Shown: positions 16,143-24,860, counted from the stretch's first letter. The stretch: DNA of 46,037 nucleotides from Pseudomonas sp. (GCF_028293835.1 NZ_JAQGNX010000073.1:1-46037); one strand, 5' to 3'. The notes: generated from the letters alone by a model not told the origin. A program made the numbers and translations.

Positions 16143-18686
16143 ATGGAACGGTACAGGCTTAGCAGCAAATGGTTATGTCAGAGGCATTGTGCCGAGCGTG
16201 CATTCATCAAGCGCAGCGTGTTCAGGGTTGGCATTGGGGTGGCTTTGGTCTGGCCGGTGGTCGCCCGTGCCGACCAGCCCGTCGAGGCGCCAGTGAAGTT
16301 CAATACGGCTTTTATTCAAGGCACCAATGCGCCTATTGACCTGGAACAGTTCTTACGTGGGAATAGCGTTCTGCCGGGCACTTACAGCGTCGACGTGTAC
16401 CTGAACCGCACGTTGGCCGGGCGCCGTGATATCCAGTTTGCTCAAAGTCCGATATCCAGACGAGTTGAACCCTGCCTTACGCTGGACCTGCTCCAGGGAC
16501 TTGGTTTGGATACCGCGCGTTTGCACCAAGCGACTGACGATGGTCCCGCCATGGCGTGTTTTGACCTGCCGGCACACGTCGAGTTTGCCCGGGTCGAATA
16601 TCAGCCCAACAGCTTGCGCTTGTCCATCAGCGTGCCGCAGGCGGTCATGGCCCGCAGTGCCCGAGGCTACGTAGCGCCCGAATTATGGGACCAGGGCGAG
16701 ACCGCCGCCTTCGTCAATTACACCTTCAGTGCGGTCCGGCGGCGCAATCAGCGAGAGCACACCGAGCAGTATTATCTGGGCTTGCGCAATGGTTTGAATC
16801 TGGGCGCCTGGCGCCTGCGCAACGAATCATCGCTGACCTATGGCGGTAGTCAGCCTTATCGGTTTGCCAGCAATCGTACCTATGCCCAGCGCGACCTGAC
16901 GGCGCTCAGGAGCCAACTGACTCTCGGTGAGGTGTATTCGAATTCGCTGGTCTTCGACAGCGTTCGATTCAGAGGGGCCGCCATTGATTCGGACGACAGC
17001 ATGTTGCCGGACAGTGAGCGGGTGTATGCGCCGACCATTCGCGGTATCGCCGAGACCAACGCCACGGTGGAAGTCCGTCAAAACGGTTATCTGCTGTACA
17101 GCGGCAGTGTCTCCCCCGGGCCGTTCGAGATCAGCGACATTTACCCCAGCGGCTCCAATGGCGACTTGTCAGTGACGGTTGTCGAGGCCAACGGACGCAC
17201 ACGTTCATTTACCCAGACGTTTGCCGCGTTACCCATCATGGTTCCCCAAGGGGCGTTGCGTTACAGCCTGGCGGTGGGGCAATACGACAGCAACAGCGAT
17301 GACCAGGCGACACCGGCTTTCTCCAGCGGGACACTGGTTTACGGTGTGTCTGAGCGCCTGACCGGGTTTGGTGGACTGCAATGGGCGGCGGATTACCAGG
17401 CAGGCAATCTCGGTGCGGGTATCAATTCTGCATTGGGTGCATTTTCCGCCGACCTCACGCAATCCGTCAGTCAGTTGCGCGAGCGGTCTCGCCAAGGGCA
17501 GAGCCTGCGCTTGCGTTATGCCAACACGTTGGACATGACCCGCACGACCTTTGCGGTCGCAGGTTATCGTTATTCCACGGAGCTGTTTCGCACCCTTGAA
17601 GAACATGTTGACGAGCGGGTCGAGCGGGTCGGCCAGACGGCTATTGGCCGAGCCAAGGATCGCCTGGAGTTGAACATTAGCCAGTCGCTGCCCACACAAT
17701 CGGGATCGTTGAGCCTGACCGCCAGCGATCAGCGCTACTGGAACGTGCCGGGTAAAACCCGCCAGCTGTTTTTGTCATACAACGGCGCGTGGAAATCTGT
17801 CAGCTACAGCGTGTCGATCGAACGCAATCAGCAGATGAACGCGGATGGACTTGCAGCCACTGACCACCGCGTCTCCCTTGGCCTCACGGTGCCTTTAGGC
17901 GCAAGTTCTGCGTCGTCCCGAGCTTCATTCAATCTGGTGCGTGACAGCGGCGGCGACTACAACACCCAGGCAGGGCTCAACGGTCAAGTGCTGGATAACC
18001 GCAACGCCTTCTATTCCGTGCAGGCAGGGCACGACAGCAGCGCCGGGTCGTTTGGCTCGGGCAAAGTCAATACCACGCTGCCCTACGGCCGCTTTGAAGC
18101 GGGTTATAGCCAAGGCCGTGATTACGATGCCATGAGTCTCGGGGCTGCGGGTTCTTTGGTTGGACACAGTGGCGGCATCAACTTCGGGCAACCCTTGGGT
18201 GAAACCTTCGCTTTGGTCGAAGTGCCACACATCAGTGGCGCGAAGCTGACCAATTACAACAATGTCGAGACCTCAGCCAACGGATACGCGTTGCTTCCGT
18301 ATACCCAGCCGTACCGCACTAACTGGGTGGCCCTGGATACCCGTCAGTTGGGCGCCGACATTGAGGTTGAGGACGCCATTGTGCAACTGGTGCCAAGGCG
18401 CGGCGCGGTCAGTGTTGTGCATTTCAATGCCTCAGTCGGGCGCCGGGTACAGTTTGATTTGTCCCGTGCAGACGGCAGCAAAGTCCCCTTGGGCGCCAGC
18501 GTCGAAGACGAACACGGCAAGTCCATGGCCGTGGTCGACCCTACCAGTCGTGCATTGGTGTTGACCAACCAGGACAGCGGCGTGCTGCGGATCAAATGGT
18601 CCGATCAGAGCTGCCAGGTGACCTATCGCTTGCCGGCCAAAGATCCGGCACGTGCTTACGAACGTTTGAAGGGCCTCTGCCAATGA
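16143..18686 (+). CDS. Outer-membrane fimbrial usher (PapC/FimD family)
   Basis: An 847-residue outer-membrane secretin-like assembly platform, normal length for ushers. Signal region: FRVGIGVALVWPVVARAD near residues 28-45. The usher N-terminal domain follows (VKFNTAFIQG, then LPGTYSVDVYLN), with the plug/barrel signatures FRGAAIDSDDSMLPDSE and YAPTIRGIAETNATVEVRQN. ISDIYPSGSNGDLSVTVVEA is another hallmark. C-terminal domains end in SCQVTYRLP and LKGLCQ, with two Cys as usual. ATG 16143 has no strong Shine-Dalgarno site and leaves a basic 25-residue leader before the hydrophobic core. The gap to chaperone 1 is 134 bp; the stop overlaps chaperone 2 in ATGA. Confidence 0.94.
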   Translation: MERYRLSSKWLCQRHCAERAFIKRSVFRVGIGVALVWPVVARADQPVEAPVKFNTAFIQGTNAPIDLEQFLRGNSVLPGTYSVDVYLNRTLAGRRDIQFAQSPISRRVEPCLTLDLLQGLGLDTARLHQATDDGPAMACFDLPAHVEFARVEYQPNSLRLSISVPQAVMARSARGYVAPELWDQGETAAFVNYTFSAVRRRNQREHTEQYYLGLRNGLNLGAWRLRNESSLTYGGSQPYRFASNRTYAQRDLTALRSQLTLGEVYSNSLVFDSVRFRGAAIDSDDSMLPDSERVYAPTIRGIAETNATVEVRQNGYLLYSGSVSPGPFEISDIYPSGSNGDLSVTVVEANGRTRSFTQTFAALPIMVPQGALRYSLAVGQYDSNSDDQATPAFSSGTLVYGVSERLTGFGGLQWAADYQAGNLGAGINSALGAFSADLTQSVSQLRERSRQGQSLRLRYANTLDMTRTTFAVAGYRYSTELFRTLEEHVDERVERVGQTAIGRAKDRLELNISQSLPTQSGSLSLTASDQRYWNVPGKTRQLFLSYNGAWKSVSYSVSIERNQQMNADGLAATDHRVSLGLTVPLGASSASSRASFNLVRDSGGDYNTQAGLNGQVLDNRNAFYSVQAGHDSSAGSFGSGKVNTTLPYGRFEAGYSQGRDYDAMSLGAAGSLVGHSGGINFGQPLGETFALVEVPHISGAKLTNYNNVETSANGYALLPYTQPYRTNWVALDTRQLGADIEVEDAIVQLVPRRGAVSVVHFNASVGRRVQFDLSRADGSKVPLGASVEDEHGKSMAVVDPTSRALVLTNQDSGVLRIKWSDQSCQVTYRLPAKDPARAYERLKGLCQ

Positions 18687-19468
18687 ACGGATTCAAAGAA
18701 TTGTTGGTTGGTCTGTTGGCGTTGGGCAGCGTTGGCGCGCAAGCGGCTGTCTCGCTCAGCGGAACACGGTTGATTTTCGACGGCAGTTTTCGTGAGGCCA
18801 GCATCGAGGCGACCAATCGAAGCGGCCATGAAGTGTTGCTACAGGCGTGGCTTAGTGATGCGCGGGACATTGATGGCGGATCGTCCAGCGATCTGCCTTT
18901 TGTGGTGACCCCGCATCTGTGGCACTTGCAGGCCCACGGCAGGCAGGCGTTGCGCATCCTGTACGAAGGCATCGGTATGCCTCTGGACCAAGAGTCATTA
19001 ATGCACCTGTATGTGATGGAGGTCCCGCCCCGTGTGGAGGGTGAAAATCAGTTGAGCATTGCCATTCGCCAACGCATCAACGTGTTCTATCGACCTCCCG
19101 GATTACCCGGCGAGCCAGCCCGCACCGCTGCAGCCTTGGTGTGGCGTCTTACCCTTGATGAACAGGGCGTCATCGCGCTGCAGGTCAGTAATCCCACGGC
19201 CTATCACGCTACGCTGCAAAACCTCCAGTTGGAGAGTGATGGGGAGAATTATGCTGTCAGCCATTACCAGCTATTGCCGCCCGGAGTCACCCGCAGCTTG
19301 CCGCTCACGCCCGTCAAGTTTGGCAAAGGCAAATGGCAGCGCCTTTCCTTTAAGGCGCTCAACGATTACGGCGGCCAGCGTGGCTACGTTGCCGACGTTG
19401 ATCAGCTGGCGGCATTCACTGCCCGTTCGCTGCCGGATGCCGTCCCTTTCAAGGATACTCAACCATGA
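18683..19468 (+). CDS. Periplasmic fimbrial chaperone 2 (PapD family), adhesin-linked
   Basis: A 261-residue chaperone with signal peptide MNGFKELLVGLLALGSVGAQ. The mature start AAVSLSGTRLIFDGSF carries the conserved Arg. The family blocks ALRILYEG, LMHLYVMEVPP and LSIAIRQRINVFYRPPG are present; the second site reads Arg-Ile-Asn where chaperone 1 has Arg-Ile-Lys, so the usual subunit-anchoring Lys is an Asn here. It starts in the ATGA shared with the usher stop and ends in an ATGA shared with the adhesin start, so usher, chaperone and adhesin are translationally coupled. Pseudomonas clusters with two chaperones often dedicate one to the tip subunit; that assignment here is inferred from the overlap. 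Confidence 0.92.
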   Translation: MNGFKELLVGLLALGSVGAQAAVSLSGTRLIFDGSFREASIEATNRSGHEVLLQAWLSDARDIDGGSSSDLPFVVTPHLWHLQAHGRQALRILYEGIGMPLDQESLMHLYVMEVPPRVEGENQLSIAIRQRINVFYRPPGLPGEPARTAAALVWRLTLDEQGVIALQVSNPTAYHATLQNLQLESDGENYAVSHYQLLPPGVTRSLPLTPVKFGKGKWQRLSFKALNDYGGQRGYVADVDQLAAFTARSLPDAVPFKDTQP

Positions 19469-20454
19469 CCGATACCCGCTGGATTCGACCTGTGTTGCTG
19501 GCGCTGCTGTTGAGCCCCGCGACGTGTTTCGCGCTGGTTTGCACGGAGCAGGGCACCGGGTCGTCAGTGATCCAGGCTGATTTGGGCAGCACCGTCGCGA
19601 TACCTGCAACGGCTCCCCAAGGCACTGTCATTTGGCGTTCAGAGCGTTTCAACGTCCAGGTCGAATGCTACAAGGATGGCCTGCAAGCGCAGCAGGAAGA
19701 AATATTCGTTTACCTGAACCCGGACAACTTGCAGATCGGCCAGGGAATTCGTGCCGGTCTGACCCTTGATGGCGTCGACTATGTGCAAAGTAGCGGCCGG
19801 TTCAGCACCGGGCAGAGTCTTCCCGTGTGCAATGAAGGAGATGCCAACATTGGCGCGTGCCCGCATATTACGTTTAGCCTGGCGTTATCGGTGTTTATCG
19901 AAAAGTTCGGACCGACGCCCCCTTCAGGGGTGGCCAGTGATTTGCTGAACTACCGGTTGTTGCAGTTGGACAGCGCGGCAGGGATCAATCCGCTGCCCGG
20001 TTACACCCTCAGCTACGTCATCAACAACCTCAGCGGGCTGCGGTTTATCGCCTGTGATGCCGAATTACAGGTGATCCCGGAAACCATCGATTTTGGTTCC
20101 ATTGGCATTCAGGATGTGGCGGTAGGCCGGGTCATCGACCGGCGCCCGTTTTCGTTGGTGACCAACCGCACCTGTGACACGCCCTTTAGCCTCAGCGCGC
20201 AATTCAAACCGGTATCGGGCAGTGTCGCGGGGGATTTCCTGGTACCTGTCGCCAACGACGGCGTCGGCATTCGCCTCGTGAGCGCCAGCAACGGCGCAAC
20301 ACTGCCGTATAACCAACCTTTCCATTTGGCGGATTTGCTGGGAAACACATCGTCCGCCAGGGCCGATTTCGACGCCGAACTGGTTTGGCAGACCCCCAAC
20401 CCCAACGCCGGTGCGTTCGAGGCTGAGGTTGTGGTTGATTTGTTTTATCAATAG
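19465..20454 (+). CDS. Two-domain fimbrial tip adhesin (FimH-like)
   Basis: A 329-residue exported protein with signal peptide MTDTRWIRPVLLALLLSPAT, cleavage near CFALVC. Residues about 25-195 form an N-terminal domain with paired Cys (LVCTEQ, VECYKD, PVCNEG, GACPH), as expected for a receptor-binding lectin domain. From about 200 on there is a pilin-type domain (FIACDAELQVIPETIDFGSI, two Cys) closing with VVVDLFYQ, the terminal strand used for chaperone binding and attachment to the fimbrial shaft. Length and two-domain layout match tip adhesins rather than shaft pilins. The receptor cannot be predicted. It is the last gene of the cluster; a REPIN palindrome follows the stop. Confidence 0.82.
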   Translation: MTDTRWIRPVLLALLLSPATCFALVCTEQGTGSSVIQADLGSTVAIPATAPQGTVIWRSERFNVQVECYKDGLQAQQEEIFVYLNPDNLQIGQGIRAGLTLDGVDYVQSSGRFSTGQSLPVCNEGDANIGACPHITFSLALSVFIEKFGPTPPSGVASDLLNYRLLQLDSAAGINPLPGYTLSYVINNLSGLRFIACDAELQVIPETIDFGSIGIQDVAVGRVIDRRPFSLVTNRTCDTPFSLSAQFKPVSGSVAGDFLVPVANDGVGIRLVSASNGATLPYNQPFHLADLLGNTSSARADFDAELVWQTPNPNAGAFEAEVVVDLFYQ

Positions 20455-20768
20455 AGAGAACAACGGATCATTTACTGACTGGAATGCATGTTTGTAGGCG
20501 CTGCCGAAGGCTGCGATTCGACCGGGAGCCGGTCCCTTTCGTTATTACGGTGAAGGTCGTTGCGACCTTATCGCAGCCTTCGGCAGCGCCTACAGTGACC
20601 GAGCTTGCTGCGCAATAGTGCGGCATCGAACGCAGGGCGCAATCTCTCGCAGGGGAGCGAATTACGATAGGAGGTTGCTGCCGGTGGCGGCAGGTCGTCG
20701 GGGATTCAGGTATGCTGCGCGGCCTTGGGCAAGTGCCCATTGTTGCCCGACGACTTTTTGGAGCTTCC
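20455..20768. other. Intergenic region after the fimbrial cluster
   Basis: A 314-bp gap, one third of it a large REPIN palindrome (20493-20594). The rest holds the leader and GGAG ribosome site (20759-20762) of the small basic protein gene. No other ORF is supported. Confidence 0.6.
20493..20594. repeat. REPIN palindrome (copy 2), perfect 25-bp arms
   Basis: The arm at 20493-20517, beginning TGTAGGCGCTGCCGAAGG, has an exact 25-bp reverse complement at 20570-20594. Between the arms are two smaller hairpins: GACCGG/CCGGTC near 20520-20534 and AAGGTCG/CGACCTT near 20552-20569. The single strand could fold as a branched, cloverleaf-like structure. It may also act as terminator for the adhesin transcript. 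Same family as 276-388 and 36454-36576. Confidence 0.85.
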
Positions 20769-21005
20769 ATGACTACCCCCGAACACACGCCAGCTCCGGA
20801 AGCCATCGCCGAGCAGGGCGCTGAGAATGCCGCAGATAAAAAGACTGCAAGCATCCCGGACTTCAAGTTTTCATTTAAACCCGCTGACTTCACCCCGGTG
20901 AAAAGCCTGGAAGAACCGTATTACAAAAAATCGGGCAAATCCAGCCACAACAAGATCCCTGGCGCGGCACCCCACGGCACCCGCAAGTCCATGGGCAAAC
21001 GCTGA
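20769..21005 (+). CDS. Conserved small hypothetical protein (78 aa)
   Basis: The protein begins MTTPEHTPAPEAIAEQGAE, with an acidic, probably disordered N-terminus. A conserved-looking middle IPDFKFSFKPADFTPVKSLE follows, then a very basic Gly/Ser/Lys tail (KKSGKSSHNKIPG, GTRKSMGKR). GGAG lies six bases before ATG 20769. There is no signal peptide and no membrane segment. I recognise no family with an assigned function. The charge layout would suit a nucleic-acid- or ribosome-associated protein, but that is only a guess. It stands alone and converges on the GlxA-type regulator gene. Confidence 0.65.
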   Translation: MTTPEHTPAPEAIAEQGAENAADKKTASIPDFKFSFKPADFTPVKSLEEPYYKKSGKSSHNKIPGAAPHGTRKSMGKR

Positions 21006-21024
21006 TTTCGCTGGGCTTCAGCGC

Positions 21025-21987
21025 TTACGCAGTCTGCTGAAAGCGTTCGCGGTATTGAGTCGGCGTCACGCCCAGTCGCTGGCTGAAAATCAGGCGCATG
21101 CGGCCGGCACTGCCGAAGCCGCAGCGATAGGCCACGGCCTTGATCGCCAGTTGGCTGCCTTCGAGTAAATGCCGCGCGGCGTCGATCCGCGCTCGTTGCA
21201 CGAACTCTGCCGGCGTCACCTTGGCGTCTCTGACGAAAACCCGCGCGAAACTACGCGGGCTCATGGCGACCACTTCGGCCAGCCGTTCCACGGAAAAAGG
21301 CTCGGCGATGTGCTCCATCACGTAGCGCTGAATTTTCGCCACGGGTGAGCTGTCGTCCTCGGGCGCGATCAGGTACGGGCTGAATTGCGATTGCCCACCT
21401 TGGCGCTGCACCACTACCAATAACCGTTTGGCCACCGCCAGTGCAACGCTCGCCCCGTGATCTTCTGCCACCAACGCCAAGGCCATGTCGATTCCGGCGG
21501 TCACGCCTGCGCAAGTCACGAGCGCACCGTCACGCACATAAATTCGGTCAGGCTCGACGTAAGCCAAGGGGAATTGCTCGGCCAGTTGATGGGCGTGGCT
21601 CCAGTGAGTCGCCGCCTGTTTACCGTCGAGCAGTCCAGCATGGCCCAAAATGAAAGCGCCCGTGCAAATCGAACCGTAACGTCCGGCCAGCGGCGCGGCT
21701 TTGCGCAACCACGTCGTGATGACCGGCAGCGCCATGGTTTCCGGCAGCAGCGGGCCACCTGGTACTAGCACCACATCGAATTCATGGGGCGCGTCTTCGA
21801 TGGATAACTCAGCACCCAACGGCATGCCGTTGGAGGCCATGATGGGGTAGGGCGCGGTGCCGATCGTGATGATGCGATAGCCGCTGTCGGCCGAGACGAA
21901 GCGGTTGGCTTCGGCGAACACATCCAGTGGCCCGGCGATATCCAATGACTGGACGCCGGGAAAAACCACAATCGCCACAGTTTTCAT
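21025..21987 (-). CDS. GlxA family transcriptional regulator (DJ-1/PfpI-like domain + AraC HTH)
   Basis: A 320-residue regulator. Residues 1-180 are a DJ-1/PfpI-like fold (MKTVAIVVFPGVQSLDIAGP; VLVPGG; nucleophile-elbow region GSICTGAFILGHAGLLDG; THWSHA), used in this family as a ligand sensor. Residues about 215-320 are two AraC helix-turn-helix motifs (FSVERLAEVVAMSPRSFARV and AIKAVAYRCGFGSAGRMRLI). Family members include ArgR, GbdR and CdhR of Pseudomonas, which respond to nitrogenous compounds, but the ligand here cannot be read. The next gene in the same direction upstream encodes a Cys-cluster protein that ends only 10 bp before this start, so the two are probably co-transcribed. Confidence 0.9.
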   Translation of the reverse strand: MKTVAIVVFPGVQSLDIAGPLDVFAEANRFVSADSGYRIITIGTAPYPIMASNGMPLGAELSIEDAPHEFDVVLVPGGPLLPETMALPVITTWLRKAAPLAGRYGSICTGAFILGHAGLLDGKQAATHWSHAHQLAEQFPLAYVEPDRIYVRDGALVTCAGVTAGIDMALALVAEDHGASVALAVAKRLLVVVQRQGGQSQFSPYLIAPEDDSSPVAKIQRYVMEHIAEPFSVERLAEVVAMSPRSFARVFVRDAKVTPAEFVQRARIDAARHLLEGSQLAIKAVAYRCGFGSAGRMRLIFSQRLGVTPTQYRERFQQTA

Positions 21988-21997
21988 CAGCGGGTGT

Positions 21998-22756
21998 TTA
22001 CGCCTGTTTTAGTGAGATGAATGTGTAGTTCAGCGGGTCGTTGATTGCCACTTGAGCACCGGCCGAGCGAAGAGTATCGGCAATGTCCGGACCTGACACG
22101 TGAAACGTCCAACCTGATTCAATCGACAGCGGCGGCAGGGTAGCGGTATTGCTGATTTCTTCCACGGCAATGGCGAACGCAGCCATGTCCGGCAAGTAAG
22201 CGGTAAAACCGTCGCCTTTTAACGCGGCGGTACGGATGCCTAGCAAGTTGCAAATAGCGTCCTTTGCGCCAGCCTCATCGCGATCGGCCTGGCGCGACGC
22301 TTCGATCAAGGTCATCAGTAGGGTGTCCATCACCTTGCCGCCAACAATGAAATCCGGTCCCTGTTCCCACGCGTGAGGCGGGCAGTCCTTGGCTTCCGGG
22401 CGCAACGGAATATGCGGGTTGATTTCCATTGGGTAGATCCGGCAAACCAGAGGACGGCGCTCGTAAATGCGGCACAAGTTTTCTGCGTCAAGATTCCGAC
22501 AAGGTCCTACGTTAAAGGCAGCGAAGGTGATGGCCACATACGCATTGGTGTTGCCGCTGGGTACCAAGCACGATCGACGTTGGGCGTGGGTGTGTTGCAA
22601 CGCCGGTACGCCATACCCGTCTTCGAGAAAAGCCTCGGCCAAAACGATGACGTTACCGCCGTCGGCCGCCCACTGTTTGGCTTCGGACAATGTCAGGGGA
22701 ACGTGGTGATCAGTGCAGCATTTGCCGCACCCTACGCAGGAAAACTGAGTATTCAT
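21998..22756 (-). CDS. YkgJ family cysteine cluster protein
   Basis: A 252-residue cytoplasmic protein. The N-terminal MNTQFSCVGCGKCCTDHHVP carries C-x2-C-x2-CC, the start of the YkgJ/UPF0153 zinc- or iron-binding cluster. Further Cys follow (GPCRNLDAENLCRIYERRPL and VCRIYPME), completing the family pattern. The C-terminal part (about 130-252) has no recognisable motif. I chose ATG 22756 because the Cys motif then lies near the N-terminus as in relatives; GTG 22780 would add eight residues. The function of the family is not established. It lies 10 bp upstream of the GlxA-type regulator gene and probably shares its mRNA. Confidence 0.85.
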   Translation of the reverse strand: MNTQFSCVGCGKCCTDHHVPLTLSEAKQWAADGGNVIVLAEAFLEDGYGVPALQHTHAQRRSCLVPSGNTNAYVAITFAAFNVGPCRNLDAENLCRIYERRPLVCRIYPMEINPHIPLRPEAKDCPPHAWEQGPDFIVGGKVMDTLLMTLIEASRQADRDEAGAKDAICNLLGIRTAALKGDGFTAYLPDMAAFAIAVEEISNTATLPPLSIESGWTFHVSGPDIADTLRSAGAQVAINDPLNYTFISLKQA

Positions 22757-22860
22757 TGAGTTGAAAGCCAAATACCGCACGCATGGAGGACGACAGATTT
22801 ACCTACATCGTCATCACCGAAGCGAGTTTTGTAGCAAGTTGTACGCCATTGCGACAAGCA

Positions 22861-22885
22861 CTCTACAGAGGCTTCGCCTGTAGAG
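22861..22885. repeat. Short palindrome between small genes
   Basis: CTCTACAG at 22861 is mirrored by CTGTAGAG ending at 22885, with GGCTTCGCC between them. No T run follows on either strand. It lies just downstream of the leftward small exported-protein gene and may be a degenerate REP or an mRNA 3' end structure. Confidence 0.5.
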
Positions 22886-22901
22886 GGATTTACAGACGGA
22901 T

Positions 22902-23225
22902 TCACTTCTTCGGCAAAGTGCTCATCGAGTCCCATTCAGTCACTACGGCTGTCTGGCTTTGGCGCTGATACAGGCACAGTTCGGTGCCGATCTTGTTTTT
23001 CATCTGTGCTTGCGGGTAGCGGCCTTTGAGCAGGAGCGCGTTATAGCCGACGCTGTCATCGAACAGCGCTGCGCTGCCGGCCGGTTTGGCGTCCTTGAGG
23101 TGGCTGGCTTTTACGCAGCTGTCGATAATCGCTTTGTCCAGGTCACGCCATGCCTGGTCACTGGATGCGTACGCTTGGCCGGTGGCAACCATAAGGCCCG
23201 TGAGCAATAACAGCGAAGCTTTCAT
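22902..23225 (-). CDS. Small exported protein of unknown function (107 aa)
   Basis: The protein begins MKASLLLLTGLMVATGQAYA, a clear Sec signal with cleavage after AYA. The mature part, about 87 residues, has two Cys (IDSCVKAS and ELCLYQRQ), suitable for a periplasmic disulfide. AAGGAAAC precedes ATG 23225, which decides the start over the in-frame upstream ATG at 23246. I do not recognise a family. It appears monocistronic; the stop is followed by a palindrome at 22861-22885. Confidence 0.7.
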   Translation of the reverse strand: MKASLLLLTGLMVATGQAYASSDQAWRDLDKAIIDSCVKASHLKDAKPAGSAALFDDSVGYNALLLKGRYPQAQMKNKIGTELCLYQRQSQTAVVTEWDSMSTLPKK

Positions 23226-23293
23226 ATAGGTTTCCTTGTAAGTCATAACCCTTCAAGCAGCGGATTATGGCAGACAGGCTCGCTGGTGGTTCT

Positions 23294-23764
23294 TCAATCA
23301 GCCGTGGTGCGTAGGACATATCTCATTCCGGATGTTTCATACAGCGACCGAGCCGCATGATTATCCTCCAGTACGTTGAGGTCCACATTGGCCTCGCCGC
23401 GTAGCTGAAACTGATAAAAAGCATGACTAAGGAGGGCAAGCGCCAAACCCTGGCGTCGGGCGCGGGGATGAACCACCAAATCGCGGATGAAGGCGCTGGT
23501 CCAGCAATGCGCGGCCCCCGTTAAACCGTAGTCATCAGCGGTAATAATCCACAGCGAGGGGTCGGCTTCCGGACCGGTGTCGGCCGATGCACGCCACGCT
23601 TCGTAAGCCGGCACACTGCCGCCGCCGTGTTGATAACCAGTGACCAATAACCCGTGCAACTGCGGAGCGATGTCGGGACTGAACGCAATTCTGCGGCTAT
23701 TGCCCGGCCATGGCCGGGGAGTATCAACCAGGCGCGCGTCGATCTGGCGCAGCTCGCGCCGCAT
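23294..23764 (-). CDS. GNAT family N-acetyltransferase
   Basis: The acetyl-CoA pyrophosphate-binding motif A is visible: FIRDLVVHPRARRQGLALAL (R-x2-G/A type loop). The C-terminal half reads DLNVLEDNHAARSLYETSGM, the classical motif B region. Substrate unknown. The start is uncertain: the frame is open up to 23875, inside cheV, but has no ATG or GTG with a ribosome site except ATG 23764 (AGGG ten bases upstream). AAGGAAGG right after the cheV stop has no standard start codon in this frame behind it. I used 23764 (156 residues); a rare-codon start (e.g. CTG near 23833) would add residues such as SQDYPQGYWL. It follows cheV by 65 bp or less and is probably co-transcribed with it. Confidence 0.8.
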   Translation of the reverse strand: MRRELRQIDARLVDTPRPWPGNSRRIAFSPDIAPQLHGLLVTGYQHGGGSVPAYEAWRASADTGPEADPSLWIITADDYGLTGAAHCWTSAFIRDLVVHPRARRQGLALALLSHAFYQFQLRGEANVDLNVLEDNHAARSLYETSGMRYVLRTTAD

Positions 23765-23829
23765 CAGCCAGTAACCCTGCGGGTAATCCTGGCTCAGCGT
23801 TGTAGGCGGTCCCTGCGAAACGCCTTCCT

Positions 23830-24729
23830 TTATATGCCTTGGGCCTCGACCGTGCGGGCTGCCTGAATCAAGCATTTGGTCAACTCGGGTGAAGAAAATT
23901 TAGTCAGTACAGCGTTCGCACCCGCCGCGCTGGCCTTTTCGCTGTTCATCTTACTGTCCAGAGAAGTGTGCAGCAGCACGTACAGGTCTTGGAAGTCCGG
24001 TGTTTCGCGCAACGTACGGGTAAAGGCATAGCCATCCATCTCCGACATTTCAATGTCCGATACCACCACATTGATCTGCTCTGCGGTGCCTTGCAGCTCA
24101 AGCAGTCGATCAATAGCCTCTTTGGCGCTGCGGGCGGTGTGACAATGAATCCCCAGGTTGCGCAGGGTAATCAGTGATTGCTGCAACGCAACCTGGCTGT
24201 CGTCGACTACCAGAATTTTCGCCTTGGCCAATACCAGCGCGTCTGCCTCGCTCAAGTGCACCGATTCGTTGACGATTTTCGCCGGTGCAATGCCGTGAAT
24301 GACCTTTTCGATATCCAGCACCTGCACCAGCATGCCATCAACTTGAGTCACGCCGGTGATGAACGACTTGTTGCCCGCGCCAAAGGGCGGAGGCCGGATA
24401 TCGGTGGTCAGGCAGTGCACGATCTTGCTCACGGCCTGCACGTGAAGCCCCTGTTTGGAACGGCTGACGTCAGTGACGATCAAGCAACCACCGGCAGGGT
24501 CCACCAATGGTTGCTCCCCAATGGCGCGACTGAGGTCAATGACCGACAACGACGCGCCGCGCAAAATGGCGACGCCTTTAACGTGGGGATGAGATTCAGG
24601 CAGCCGAGTCAGGGCCGGGCAGGGGATGATTTCGCTCACTTTGAGCAGGTTGATCGCCATCATTTTGCCGCTGCGTAAAGTAAACAGCAGCAGCGAGAGT
24701 GAATCTGCGCGTGCTTTATTCGAGGACAT
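23830..24729 (-). CDS. cheV: CheV-type chemotaxis coupling protein (CheW + receiver)
   Basis: A 299-residue cytoplasmic protein. Residues about 10-155 form a CheW domain (LLLFTLRSGKMMAINLLKVS; GVAILRGASLSVIDLSRAIG), coupling receptors to CheA. Residues about 170-295 form a receiver domain (KILVVDDSQVALQQSLI; phospho-acceptor Asp in VVVSDIEMSEMDGY; Thr in VLLHTSLD; Lys in VLTKFSSPE), thought to tune adaptation when phosphorylated by CheA. ATG 24729 has AGAAGG about six bases before it; ATG 24762 is a poorer choice. Pseudomonas carries several CheV copies; which receptor set this one serves is unknown. It is divergent from hmp. Confidence 0.92.
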   Translation of the reverse strand: MSSNKARADSLSLLLFTLRSGKMMAINLLKVSEIIPCPALTRLPESHPHVKGVAILRGASLSVIDLSRAIGEQPLVDPAGGCLIVTDVSRSKQGLHVQAVSKIVHCLTTDIRPPPFGAGNKSFITGVTQVDGMLVQVLDIEKVIHGIAPAKIVNESVHLSEADALVLAKAKILVVDDSQVALQQSLITLRNLGIHCHTARSAKEAIDRLLELQGTAEQINVVVSDIEMSEMDGYAFTRTLRETPDFQDLYVLLHTSLDSKMNSEKASAAGANAVLTKFSSPELTKCLIQAARTVEAQGI

Positions 24730-24860
24730 ATCAACCTTCTGAATTAAGGCGTCGCTATACATCAGCGGCGAACAGCTTTCGATGACGGGTTATCGACTTG
24801 CAAGGGACAGGCTTGAGGGCATTTATAAGGTTGGATCACCGGTAGCGAGTCTCTTGTGTA

